Assembly: GCF_024713975.1 (NCBI RefSeq)
Contig: NC_091096.1
Location: 22,566,458 to 22,630,457 of the forward strand
From: Paralichthys olivaceus
Taxonomy: Eukaryota > Chordata > Actinopteri > Pleuronectiformes > Paralichthyidae
Direction: 5' to 3'
Length of the DNA stretch: 64,000 bases
In this document: one piece after another, positions 36,450 through 48,672 of the stretch
How positions within the stretch are numbered: the first letter of the stretch is position 1
Layout of the letters: each line of letters starts with the position of its first letter
Program-made: the position numbers and the translations under genes
The notes under the pieces: model-generated
Databases searched by the model: none
Told to the model about the DNA's origin: nothing
The model's input: the letters and a program-made list of their open reading frames with translations, nothing else

Positions 36450-36567
36450 AGCCGAAGCCCAAATCTGTCACACTGGTGATTAACCACATCTGCTGGAGCT
36501 GAGGACGGCTCCGGGCTGTGGGTGTGCCGCACCCACACACAGGACGCGCTCCCGAGGATGCACTGAG
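36450..36567 (+). promoter_or_regulatory. Probable add2 non-coding first exon and promoter region
   Basis: GC-rich, CpG-bearing sequence ending in a strong donor, GAG|GTGAGTAC, at 36567/36568. It lies 6.2 kb upstream of the first coding exon, whose own 5' part (42749-42799) is untranslated and so needs an upstream exon. A three-codon upstream ORF (ATG CAC TGA, 36558-36566) ends at the donor. The 5' limit is arbitrary. The spacer to 42748 is intron with no convincing coding exon. Confidence 0.45.
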
Positions 36568-39500
36568 GTGAGTACCGTGTCTGCTCGTCTCTGTCCGGTC
36601 GTGTCGAACAAGGTAACCAAGGTTAGATGCCTGGGCGTAGTGCGGGGTCCTTCCTGACGTGTGCATGAGATAAACTGTGTCTGCGCTTTTCCCTGACGAT
36701 GGCACGATGCTTTGCTTACTGCTATTGACCGTGTTGTTGTCGGTCCCACGGTGCCCCCCCCCCCCCCCCAACAAAAAAAAAATACATGCATGTGAGTGTA
36801 AGAATAAGATTGCACATTTAGCCCGTGCAAGGGGTTCAGTCCATAAACCCTGGAGCATGTCGCGGTGTTGTGCAGATGGAGGCCTGGTTCTTGCAGGAGC
36901 TCATCTGTGCAGCTCGCGTCCTCAGAGGCTGCTCGTGTTGTGGCAGTGGCTCCATGGTGCTCCCTCCGTGCACGGACTGATCTCGCCCATTATCGTGCCA
37001 CTGATGTCTGTTTCTTGTTATTCGCTCGGTAAAGACAGTTTGTGATATGCATGATATTATCAGACGTTTAGATTGATTGGGAAACGTGGCGGTTGTGAAT
37101 GCGCGTCGTGCAGCGCCGTCCCCGCTGGCCTCTGCATTCTGCGGGTGGCCATTAGCGGATCGTGGTGCTGATGCTGCAGCGCATGTGAGTGTTGCTAGGC
37201 AGCCATGCTTAGAGCGGGCGTCTGTTCGATGAGGGAACGGAGGATGCTGAAAGCAAACCCATAAAACGATATTGTGCCATCAAGTTGAAATATGAGCCTG
37301 TAAATGCTGCGTTGTGTGCTGCACTCATGACTGTATCTGATCTATAGAGCGCTTCTCCCCATCCTCCACGTGACACAGGAGAGGCGGGTGGAGATGTTTT
37401 ATTTATTTATTTTTAATCTCTCAGAACACAATGGCTGACATTGAACCCAGAATGATCTCAGCCACAGTAATGAACAAGTTGTTGATGGTAAAGTCTCTCA
37501 ATAGAAGCCAAGGCGGTTTTATTTATTTATTAATTTATGCACAGAGATAGAGTCAAGGTGCTGTACAAGGACAATACAAACAACTGAGACAAAATGAGTG
37601 GAAATTAATTGAAAAGCAGAAAGCACACAGTTGAAAACTATTTTCAAGCATAATGAGATTAATCAGAGCAGAATAAAAGATGGGCAGCACTATGTAAAAT
37701 ACAGGAGGATAAAGCTATATAAATAATTATATTGCTAAAAACAATATATGCTGAAGGAGTGAAATAACACAAATAAAATAGATAGAATGTGTATAAAAAT
37801 ATAATGCAATGATGGTATGGCTAGTTTTGTAATATAGTTTAGCTAGAGGCACTTATTTAATATTAATGAAAAAGTTTTCAATCTTGATTTAAAGGTTTCA
37901 ACGAAGGGGGCATTCCTAATACCATGACGTAGTTGGTTCCATTAAACTTATATGTTACTCTGTGTCTTAGAAAAGATAAGTTATTTATTATCCCATACCA
38001 GAAATATTTAGTTTTGCAAACTAATTAAATACAAAGCAGTATAGAGCTTGTTCAAGAAAATGACAGGATTTTCTAGCACTGACCATTCAATTAGCTTACG
38101 CTGTCGAATGTTTGTTAGTTTTTGTTCACTAATTTTGGCAGTTTCTGTCACATTAAGGATAATAATCCAATCTTATACTGTAGATTATGAAATGACATTG
38201 ACTTTAAAAATCCCTTGACTACAAGTGACTCATCACTTCTCCATTTTATGCTTCTTTTTCTATATTCATTCAGTGTGGTATTCTGAGCTTCCAGCAAACG
38301 TGCTGCTGCAGTTTATTACACTTCATTTGACATACATTAATGCCTGTTCATTTATGTGTGCTTCCTTTCCATAGCGCACTGTATCAATCATTTTTTACAG
38401 TTAATGTTTGCATTTATATGAGGATTGAATACAGCAATGTTGCCTTGTATGTCATGGTATATAAAGAGGCCATGATCATTTTAGTTCAGTAAAAAGATTA
38501 GTTTTGTGTCGTGCAGATGTACAGCAGTTGCCAGACACAAAAAGAACAAACAGTTGTCGCTGGTCAGGTATATTAGGCGGAGAGCTGTGTATTAGAGCAA
38601 ATGATGTTGAGTTTTTTAGTTATACTGATTCAGAAGTAATAATGGCTGAATAACTGATTATTGTGAACTGATTCATTCATCTTCATGCTAACTATATATG
38701 ACAGCTACTAAAGGTTTAAAGAGGTTTTTTTATACCATAAAATTAAATGAAACACAATGAGTTACATTAATTAAACAAATGAAAAACATGCTAATTTCCG
38801 CTCATACAATCAAAGGATGCAGTTAAAGATCTGGAAAAGTATATAACTTGCATATTGTATAAAATGTGGACATTGGTTTTACCCACAAACATTTGCTTAA
38901 TCTTATTTTGAATATTTTGACTGTGAGACAAGGTAAAAAGAACTAGTCCCATAACTGGTCAGGATCTGCTGACCAGCCATTATGACTGAAACCTCATGAA
39001 AGCGAAGCCAAAGAAAATCAATCCAGAGTTACTTGGGTAATTACAACAGTATCTGCCTCGCTGCTGCCGGGTGTCTGACACAGTCCTCTTAAAACCAGTG
39101 CAAGTGGGTAGATTTACAGCAATCAATACAAACGTGCAGTTGCTTCAGCAAAAAATCTGACGCACTTCACTTTTGCCACAGTTAATTGTGTTGAAGGTTT
39201 AATTTTAAACGGATGTTATTGCTTTTTTCTTTGTCCATCAATCTAAACTTGACCAATAATGAGCAGTCTATTAATCAGTCATTTATGGTAAAGTGGCGAG
39301 ACTGAGGCCACTTTGACAAAAAGGCAAATGACTGGCTGGTTAGTTTGCCAGACATTGAAAGGACCATGAGAGAAAGATGCCAGTCAGATTCACTCCAGTC
39401 TGACAGTGCTTGACGTTCTGATAAACTGCTCACATCGAGGTGTATGAATGTAGAGACTTTGCCTGGAAGACTTGAAGCTGTGATTGCTATTCAATTCACT

Positions 39501-42369
39501 TTGTCAGTTTGGATTATATGGTATTGATAATGAGCAAAAGTATGTATAATATATATGTATATATGCAATATATATGCAATTTTATGCATTACGTTGAATC
39601 ATAAAATTCGAGGTTCTGTGCATCGATAAGTGTTTTGAAAGCTGGTGGCTTAGTTCACAGTGAAGCTTATCGTATATATTCACCATTCAACCATGGCAGT
39701 AATACATTTCCTTCAATTCTTCATGTGTCCAGGTGAATGACTACAGATAGCTTTATATAAAGTTTTTTAAAGTACTAAACTATTGAAGTAGATTGTACTG
39801 TTGATTTCAGAAGTAAGGAAGTGGTAAGAATGTCAGTGAATGAGCACGCTCAGCCATCACAGTGTGACCAAGGATTAGAGGGAGCAGCAATGGAGCGCCA
39901 GGAGCCAGATCTCCATGTCTCCCCTCAGTCATTAGGAGCCTCCCTGGAGAGGTAGCTTTCTGTCGGCTGCCTGTCAGCAGCTGGGCTCCCTCCACCCCCA
40001 GAGAGAGAGAGTCTCATAATGTGAACCCCCCTCCATTGTGAGAGGGAGAAAGAGACTCATGGCTGCTTAAAATAAGTGATGTGTTTAAATACATCCTACA
40101 ACAATTACAAAGGAATGCATGTTATTAGCTCAAAAAATTTAAAGAAACATCATCCATTGTAAAAGTAAGTAATGCAGATTCAGTAGTTAGCTGTACAGGG
40201 CTGTCAGAGAGCTGTTCGTCTTGCTAACAACTTAATGCTTATACTGTATGAGAGCGTATGTTTGCAGAGCTCAGTTAATCCTTTAGGGCAACACTGATGT
40301 TTATGGATAACTAATTTAATGTGTCAGTGCTTCTGAGTCCAAGGAAGGCTGACGTTTCATTCATTGTTTAGTTAATAGCTCATGGATCCTGTGTCATTGG
40401 GTGAGCATCTTTAAAAAATCCTAAGATTTGACGATTGCATGTGATCAGGGATCCACATTCGATATGTTAACAGTGATACAACTATGAGTAAGTAAGTTAT
40501 AGGGTCAGTTAATCAGATGTGGCACAGGAGGGAGGGTGTGGTGTGTTTGGTGCCTAATCTGCTCCCTGCAGCATCGTGTGTGTGTGTGTGTGTGTGTTTG
40601 TGTGCGCACGCTGTTTCATTTGGGGAGTGGCCTGCTCTCCTCTGAAGATCCTTACGGTAACTCTTTACGCTATCTCCAATTACAGAGTCGTATCACCAGC
40701 TAACTTCCTGTTAGTGGTTCTGGTGCTGCTGTGTGCAAGTGAGCTTTTACTGCTAATGCTGCATCGTCTGTAGCTTTGCTTTTCCTGCGGCCAGTGCCCT
40801 GAGGAATCCAGCATCTTTTATGTGAGGGTATGGTTTTTCATTTCAATGCTGCCATTTGAAAAAGCAAGGGAATCGAGGAATATTGTGCTGTCTAATATAC
40901 TGTTTATTTGTGTACTAGCCAATAGGAAACTCAGTTTTATGTTAATGCATGATGCAAAAGGCTTGGCTTGGGATTTAGTTTTACATAAGTGAGTATATTT
41001 ATTGAACTGACAATTGTTATTTGATATTTGATCTTCTTGGAGTTTTAAACTTCCTCTGGGATGATGACTCCCTCATCCAGGAAAATATTCTCACTTGCAC
41101 ATGCACTTACAACTTCTTCAAACTTAATGTCATAGATTTGTTTTTTGAAATATGTATCATGGGTAGATTTGATTGTTTTGTTGTTGAACTTGAGCACCTT
41201 TATACTTATTCTGTCTGAATATCCTGCCTTATGTTACAGCCACCTCTGTTGCCACAACTTGTTATGTTATTCTAATAAATCAGATTGTGTAATTTATGTC
41301 TTATACTGCCTTTGAGTTGATTTCCAGACTATTCTCAAGCTGATTTTACTCTGTTTTACACTTGACATTGACTCTCATTAGTATCTTGTCAAGTACTTAA
41401 TGATATTTACTGCATACACTGTATTATAATCTGAATGCTGGCTTCAGTTCACCTGCCTGCCATACTTGTTCTATAGAGGTTATCTGGGGTTCTGGAGCCA
41501 CTGTTGTCACATGCTGCTGTGAAGCGTGTCATGAAAAGTAGAGAAGAGAAGTTTTGCAAGCAAACCTATAGCCGTGCCTTGTTTCTTAAAAAACTCCAGA
41601 TTATTGAGGTCAGGTTTGAAAAATCTGGATGTTCGATGATCTGTGCTGGTCTGATGCTGGAACAGCTCAGATTCTTTCTTGCTTTATTCAAAGAGCTATA
41701 AAAAGGGACTGGTTGCAAACATATCAGCACTTTATGACTCAGTATTAATTTGTCCTAACCCTAATTCAATTCAACAATTGGACATACATCAGTACAAATA
41801 CCTAAAATCACATAGATTTAAAGAGTTTGACCTATGTATGGTACAGGGGTCAAACTCCTCTACTAACATGGAGGAGGCAGGGTTCATGAGTCACCAGTCA
41901 CCAGGGGGAGATCAAGATGATTTGGCTTATCTTTCGTGGAGTGGTCATGATGTGCGTCTTTAGAAACTATGCCTGAAATCTATGTATGACACATATGAAG
42001 GTACTGCCAGCAGTTCTGTCCAAAAACGGAAAACAAAATCAGCCAATCAACCATTGGACAGTTAAGAAGTGGAAGTTTTTGTACAAATTACACAAATGAC
42101 AAAGGGAAACAGTGCACTTTAAAGGTTCTGCTCGTGGATTTTGTTACCTCTGGACACAATGTTTCTCCTTGTTTCTAGTCTTTCTGCTGAGCTAAGCAAA
42201 CCACTTCCTGGCTGTAGCTTCATATTTAATGGACAGATGTGAGAGTGGTATTGATCTTCTCATCTAACTCCTGGAAAGAAAGTGAAAAGAGCTTTTTTTC
42301 TTAATGTCAGCTGTAGTTTATTTCACCATTTTGTTTGTCATTTTGTTTTGTTTGTAAACACTGCTCTAA

Positions 42370-42708
42370 TTAAAGGTACAGTGTGTAGAATTTTGTAATA
42401 TCTAGTGTTTAAATTGCATATTGCAGCTGAACACATGAAAAAGAACCTGTGGTAGCTTCAGTTGTCATAAAAACTCAAAAGGTGTTTAGCTTGTTCAGTC
42501 TAGACTAATGTAAAAAACATAGCGGCCTCCGTAGAGAGGACCCCCTCGATGTAAATATAAAGTATTTGAACATAAAGGGCCTTTTAAGAAAACTACAATT
42601 CATACAATTTAGATGAAACGAACTAGTTAAAACATCATGACAATTATTCTACATTAAATTTCTGCCAATAGTTCTCTTTCACCTAAATCTTAAACACTGG
42701 ACTTTTAA
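42370..42708 (+). mobile_element. MITE, TTAA-flanked family, copy B
   Basis: TTAAAGGTACAGTGTGTAG at the left and ACACTGGACTTTTAA at the right. It ends 40 bp before the acceptor of the first add2 coding exon, so it may overlap the branch-point region. Confidence 0.75.
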
Positions 42709-42799
42709 GTGCTGTTTAAGTTTATAATTTTTCACACTTTCTTTGCAGTCCTCCCTGCTCGCACCTCGTTGTAACACACCCTCTGCATAACAGTAGAAG

Positions 42800-45700
42800 A
42801 TGAGTAAGTCCCCCACCCCCAAGGGCACCCCGGTGCAGCGCAGCCCCAGCGATGGGGTCCCAGACAGTCTCCTGTCTCCTCAGCATTCCACACCAGGTTC
42901 AGGACCCCAGCATAAGAAACGCATCTCCAGCCTCCTGCAGAGTCCGGTGAGATCGCTAATTTACTGTCCATTTCTTTAATACTTATCTGTCTCTGTCTCT
43001 GTCTCCTCCTCTTCCTCTTCCTCCTCTATAGATGTGATTATCTTCCATCAGAGTAAATCTGTTCTCAAATTCTATTTGACAAGCCTGCGCTGCAGTCAGT
43101 GCTGGTCTCCATTCTGAGTGCATGACTGTGTGTCTTTCTGTATGTAAGTGAGGCCATATGACTCTAAAGCTGTGGAGACCATAAAGGGAAAGGTCCTATG
43201 GAGAGAGGCTGGCTCATTAAATATGTTTACTCACCTCTGTAGTGTAGGAGTGTTTATGAATCAGTGCATGTGTTCAAAGCCCTGTGAATTTTCATGCTTA
43301 AAGCATCTTTCAAATTATTCTTAAGATGTGAGTTTTTGTTCTTAGAAAACGAGACTATCAAGGCTTTTCCAAATATACGTAGAGAAGCTTTGATTGAATG
43401 TTATTATCAAATTGAAATTATTTGTGTTATATGTATAACACATTAATGTCTGTGTGTTTGTGGGTGTAGTCGTTCAGGGAGGAGTTGGATGTCCTGATCC
43501 AGGAACAGATGAAGAAGGGTGGCAGCTCATCCAACCTGTGGGCACTGAGACAGCTCGCTGATTTCATGGCCTCACATGGCTCTCCAGCTGCTCTGCCAGT
43601 CTCTCCCTCCAGTATGTGAAACCTTTGATTATACTCAATCTATCATTGTAGTCTTCAGCTCCAATCCAGAACTCTCATCAAGACGTCGATGTGAGAAAGA
43701 TGGAGTTTTCCATTCTTATACTGTCAGTAGTTTAAAAATGCCATTATTAGCCCTGGTTTTCCAATATTTTCTCCAGCGTGTCTATAAGTGTTGTGTTGTA
43801 ACAATGATTGTTTGCCTGAATGGCCATATGTTCGCCCAGTGGGTGTTTTCCTTGATAACTTCACAGCAACCCAGATGTGTTCCCAGATTCGACTTAATCA
43901 ACTTGTGAACAGTTTAATTGACAGATTTATTGTGTGTTTGGTGCTTGCAGATATTTGTACCATTAATATTTAATATTTAATTGGTAACACTGGATCCATA
44001 GTTTTTTAATCCGCTGTCAGTCTGGGTTTATTGATTTTATATCTACTGACAATAAAACAATAGCTTCCATCCTCACAGTCACTGAATTTGTTTGGTTGGT
44101 CAGTGATGTTTCACTCTTGCCCGACACAGATTTAGATTAGAAACGTTTTTAGGAGAAGTAGTGAATCACCCTGGGCAGGCAGTTCACAGGGGCAAGTTTA
44201 AATTTAAGAATGAAACCAGTTCAGCGGCACTTTTAAAAATAAATATAATTAAACAGTGATTGTAAAACATGTAAAATCAAAGCAGCAAGAAAAACAATGG
44301 CAGAATAGATTTACATTATTCATGTATGTTGAAATGGTCACATTTAAAAAAAAATCAATCAACCACTCTCCTACCTACATTTGTTGTCTGCAGACCATCA
44401 CCCTCACTCCGCTCTATCTCTGTCTCTGTCTGGTTTTCTATCTGTCTCTCACCACACAGACATGATGATGGTGACAGCCATCAATGACCTGCATGGGTGG
44501 GAGCCCGGCAGCATGGTGAAGGGGGAGAGGTTGATGCGCTGCAAGCTGGCCAGCACCCATCGCCTGTTCGACCTCTATGGCTGGGCCCAGATCAGCCACA
44601 ACTGTCTCACTGTTAGTTTCACTTTCTTTTTACATCAAAATTCAAACATTATGTTGTTTTTTCTCAACACATATTTACTAAACAGACAGAAACTGACTTC
44701 AGTCAAACCCATTATTTTGTATATGACATGATCAGAATGATGTCACTCAGAATATATAAAGAGTAGTTGCAGAAGAAAAGTGCAGCACTAACATGCTTAG
44801 GAAGATGCCTGATATCTGTGAGCAGATGATAGAAATCTTTTTTGCTGTGCAAATGGAAAAATATCTGAATGGATTTCCCACAGTAGCATGATGGTCTGCA
44901 GTGTCGCCATCTTCTGTCTTTACCTGTGTTGTTTCCCCCCCCTGGCAGCTCCGTGTCAGTAAAGAACAGGAACACTTCCTGGTGCTTCCAGATGGCTTGG
45001 CCTACAGTGAGGTGACTGGATCCAGTCTGGTGAGTCAGATTTACCATCATTAGGATTAAGGTCGCACACAAAACATAAAACTGAACTCAGCCCTTCAAAT
45101 TTATCGATATAATGCACATATAGTATAATCGTGTTTCATTATATTATTAATAAGAAATACTGCAAATGTCTAGTCATATTTACAATTTTCAGAATTTGCT
45201 ATAAAAATAAAGTAAATGTAATAATATTTTTTTATTATGTTTTTCATTATTGGTAATCTATTTTTTTTAAGTTAAATGGTTCATTGAGTTTAAATCTATA
45301 CCTACTTTACAATCAAAGACAAAATCAGGAAATCATCACTTTAAAAAACAGAATATTTGCCATTTCTCTTGATAATTTACTTGACAGAGTATCAAAGTAT
45401 CAAATCAACACTATACACATTTTTAGCTGTTTAACTGTAATTTTTTTTTTCTGTTACAAGAATATGTATTTTCTTAGTTTAGCTGGTTTCATTGTCGTGC
45501 TGTTAGGAGAGAATATTCCTTATGAAAGACAAGCGAGGGAACCATTGTCCTGAAGATCATCCTACAATTTCATATAATTAAATTGTCAATTAAAAAAAGT
45601 TTCATCCATAGTTTATCTAGTCACTGCCTCATCAGTTTGCTCATCAACAAGTAGTTTTAATTTAAAACCAGTTAAATGAAATCCAAGAAATATTGTACAG

Positions 45701-48641
45701 CATTCATGCAGCCCAAAACTGGGTATGTGTAGTTTTAAAATTTCTCTTGCTTAAGCATGTTATAGAACTTTAAATGACTTTGTTTCCCAAACATGGAGAT
45801 TTTGGTGAAGTTGTCGCGTGCTTTCACAGGTAAAGGTGAATATCCTGGGCGAGGTGGTGGAGAGGGGCAGCACCAACCTGGGTGTGGACCCAGAGAAGTT
45901 CAGTCTGCACTCGGCCATCTACTCAGCGCGGCCAGATGTTCGCTGTCTTCTTCACATCCACACGCCGGCCACGGCAGCGGTGAGTCAGTCGGAGCTGAAA
46001 CCAGGAGAGAGAGGCTGGCACTAGTTCACAGCTCTGTCCTGTTTTGTTTAGAGAAGACAGTGCTGCAGGAAGCAATGGCAGACTGGTCACACACACCCTA
46101 AACATAGAAAATCATTGTTACAGTGTAAAAGCTTTAACAATTCCACTATCATCTTGTGCTGCTTGAGTCTGATAACATTTGTTCAGTGTGGGTTTGCTTG
46201 TAAAATAGATTGTACCCTCAACATTCAGAATGTTTGACTCTCTTTCATGATCTTTGCTGCCACAACTGACAAATAATTATCTTCAGGTTTCATCTATGAA
46301 GTGCGGCCTCCTGCCACTGTCCCATGAGTCTCTGCTCGTTGGTGACGTGGCCTACTATGATTACAATGGAGTCATGGACGAGGAGGAGGACAGAGTGGAG
46401 CTGCAGAAGAGCTTGGGACCCACCTGTAAAGTGAGCAGTGCACAGGAAACAGAACCAGTAATATGATACTTGTACATCATCACCTCATTCAACAGTTACT
46501 GCCCCTGTGCTTCCCACAAGGGATGTTTGAGCTTAAAGTACTCAGAGGTCTAGATACAAGACATAAGGTGATGTTTCCTCACACTGGATTAATTATTGAG
46601 GCCCGTTATGCTGCTCACCAGCTATTCTCATAATAACATTTATGTTTTGTGTGTCCCAGGTTCTGGTGCTGAGGAATCACGGCATAGTGGCTCTTGGGGA
46701 GTCCATGGAGGAGGCTTTCTACACCATCTACCACATCCAGGCTGCCTGCCAGATCCAGGTCTAACACACACAAACACACGCACACGCACACGCACACGCA
46801 CACGCACACGCACACACACACACACACACGCACACACACACATGCACACACGCTATCATACAGGAGACAAAGTGCTGCCACTGCATTTGTGTAGGTGTGT
46901 GTATGTGTGAGTAGGAGAATGAGCTGGCATGTGTACACAATATAGATGCTCCAGCGTTACACCTGGGCAGTTGTCCTTCTCACTATAGACAGCCAGCAGC
47001 TCTGCACTGCAGTATTATCCACTACAGGGGTGTTGTCTGCCAAACAGACACTGCAGTCATTTTACAGGACCAACAGTGGCCTGTAGACAGGCAGGGATGT
47101 GACTGTACACTCATCATGATTGAGTAAAAAAAGATGAAAAGATGCAACTTGTTCTAAATCAGTTTTTTGTATTCCAGGTGTCAGCGTTGTGTTGCGCAGG
47201 TGGTGAACAGAACCTGATTTTGCTGGATCGGACCATCCATAAACCCAACCCGACCGGCACCGTGGGCTGGGCTGGCTCCACCTTTGGGCCCCTGCACAAG
47301 AGCCGTGTTGGGGAGCATGAGTTTGAGGCCCTCATGAGAACTATGGATAACCTGGTAGGAAACAGTTACACCGAAGAGACGCATGTTCACAGTGGTGATT
47401 GAGGCTAGAGCATAAAGGATTTTTGTCAAGATTTGCTAGAATTAAAAAGATTGCATGGTTACTTACCCTACAATACACACAGAACACAGGATACACGCGT
47501 GTGTTCGATCAAGATGTCATGATGTTATCTAATCATGCCTCATTTGGTAATTCCTCTCTTATTCTTCATACTTCAGACCATCTCAAACATTAGCTTTAAC
47601 CTATTAATGTCCATAGTGGAATTTACTCATTTTCTTTACAGCTTAATGAAGTCTTACAGAACTAGCTGTGCACAAAAGCATTTAGAATCAGTGTGAGGCT
47701 ACAGCACTTTCTTCTTAACATCCTTTTTTAGTCATTAGTAAGGGGTCACTCATTTTATAATTTTCAACAGAAACAGTTAAAGTAATACAGGTTCCTATTG
47801 TCATTGTTTAAAAGAATGTATGCGCTTAATTACCAGATAGACCCAAGTAAGAAATAATTATAAAATGCACTTCCAGGGAGAATGATGAAATAAAAATGCA
47901 GCTCTATAATCGAGATTAACCTGTATTTGTATGATGTTAAATGTAAGATGAGCTCTGGATTCTGATTAACGTATAACTTCTGTTCCTTTCATGTCTCTCC
48001 ACCAATAACAAAGGAACACATGCATAGCATATTTCACAAGTTTCAAATTCAATCTCTGCTTTGATTCAGTGTACAACTGACATTTTGCTTTTCAAATTAA
48101 TGTTGCACTTATTTTTGTCTACCAATGAAGGTGTGAGATTGAGAACTTTTTTTGACAGCATATTTCTTTTTTTCAAATGTTTTTTTCTCTTAACATACTT
48201 ATGAAAGGAATTTACCATCACTCCTACTGTATATCATGTGATTACAGTCATTTCCTGTAGCTTTGCACAATAAAAGCATACAAGCCTTCTTGTGGTTGCA
48301 GATGGAAAGCTTTTATGTGAAGGAGTGGCATCATCTTATGTTCAGATTGCATCAGCAGTGACTCAACAGCAAATGTATCTTGATGCAGTTGTTCTGTGAA
48401 ATGAAAGGGCAAACCATAGAAATTTGTTCTACAATGCACTGAACACAGAAGCTAGTGGAAGCTGACCTCAGCAAGACAATATTGCTTCTTTAGCAGTTGC
48501 AGATATCACATATATATAGTGTAATACACAGCTTGTTGAGGAAAAATAGAATAAATTGCTGTAATGCTGTGTTGATGCTGGTTATGCCTGTCAGCACAGC
48601 ATACCACTGTGATCCAGTAAAGTAGCTATGTTCTGTCCATC

Positions 48642-48672
<31 letters not shown>

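Noticed and set aside
36009..36858. Several overlapping ORFs of 116-146 codons on both strands
   Set aside because: GC-rich promoter sequence lacking stops by composition. Low-complexity glycine/proline runs come from poly-G/poly-C, and no protein family is recognisable.
39807..39995. 62-codon minus-strand ORF in the add2 first intron
   Set aside because: No splice sites or family match; Pro/Leu-rich composition only. It does not resemble the missing classical adducin N-terminus.
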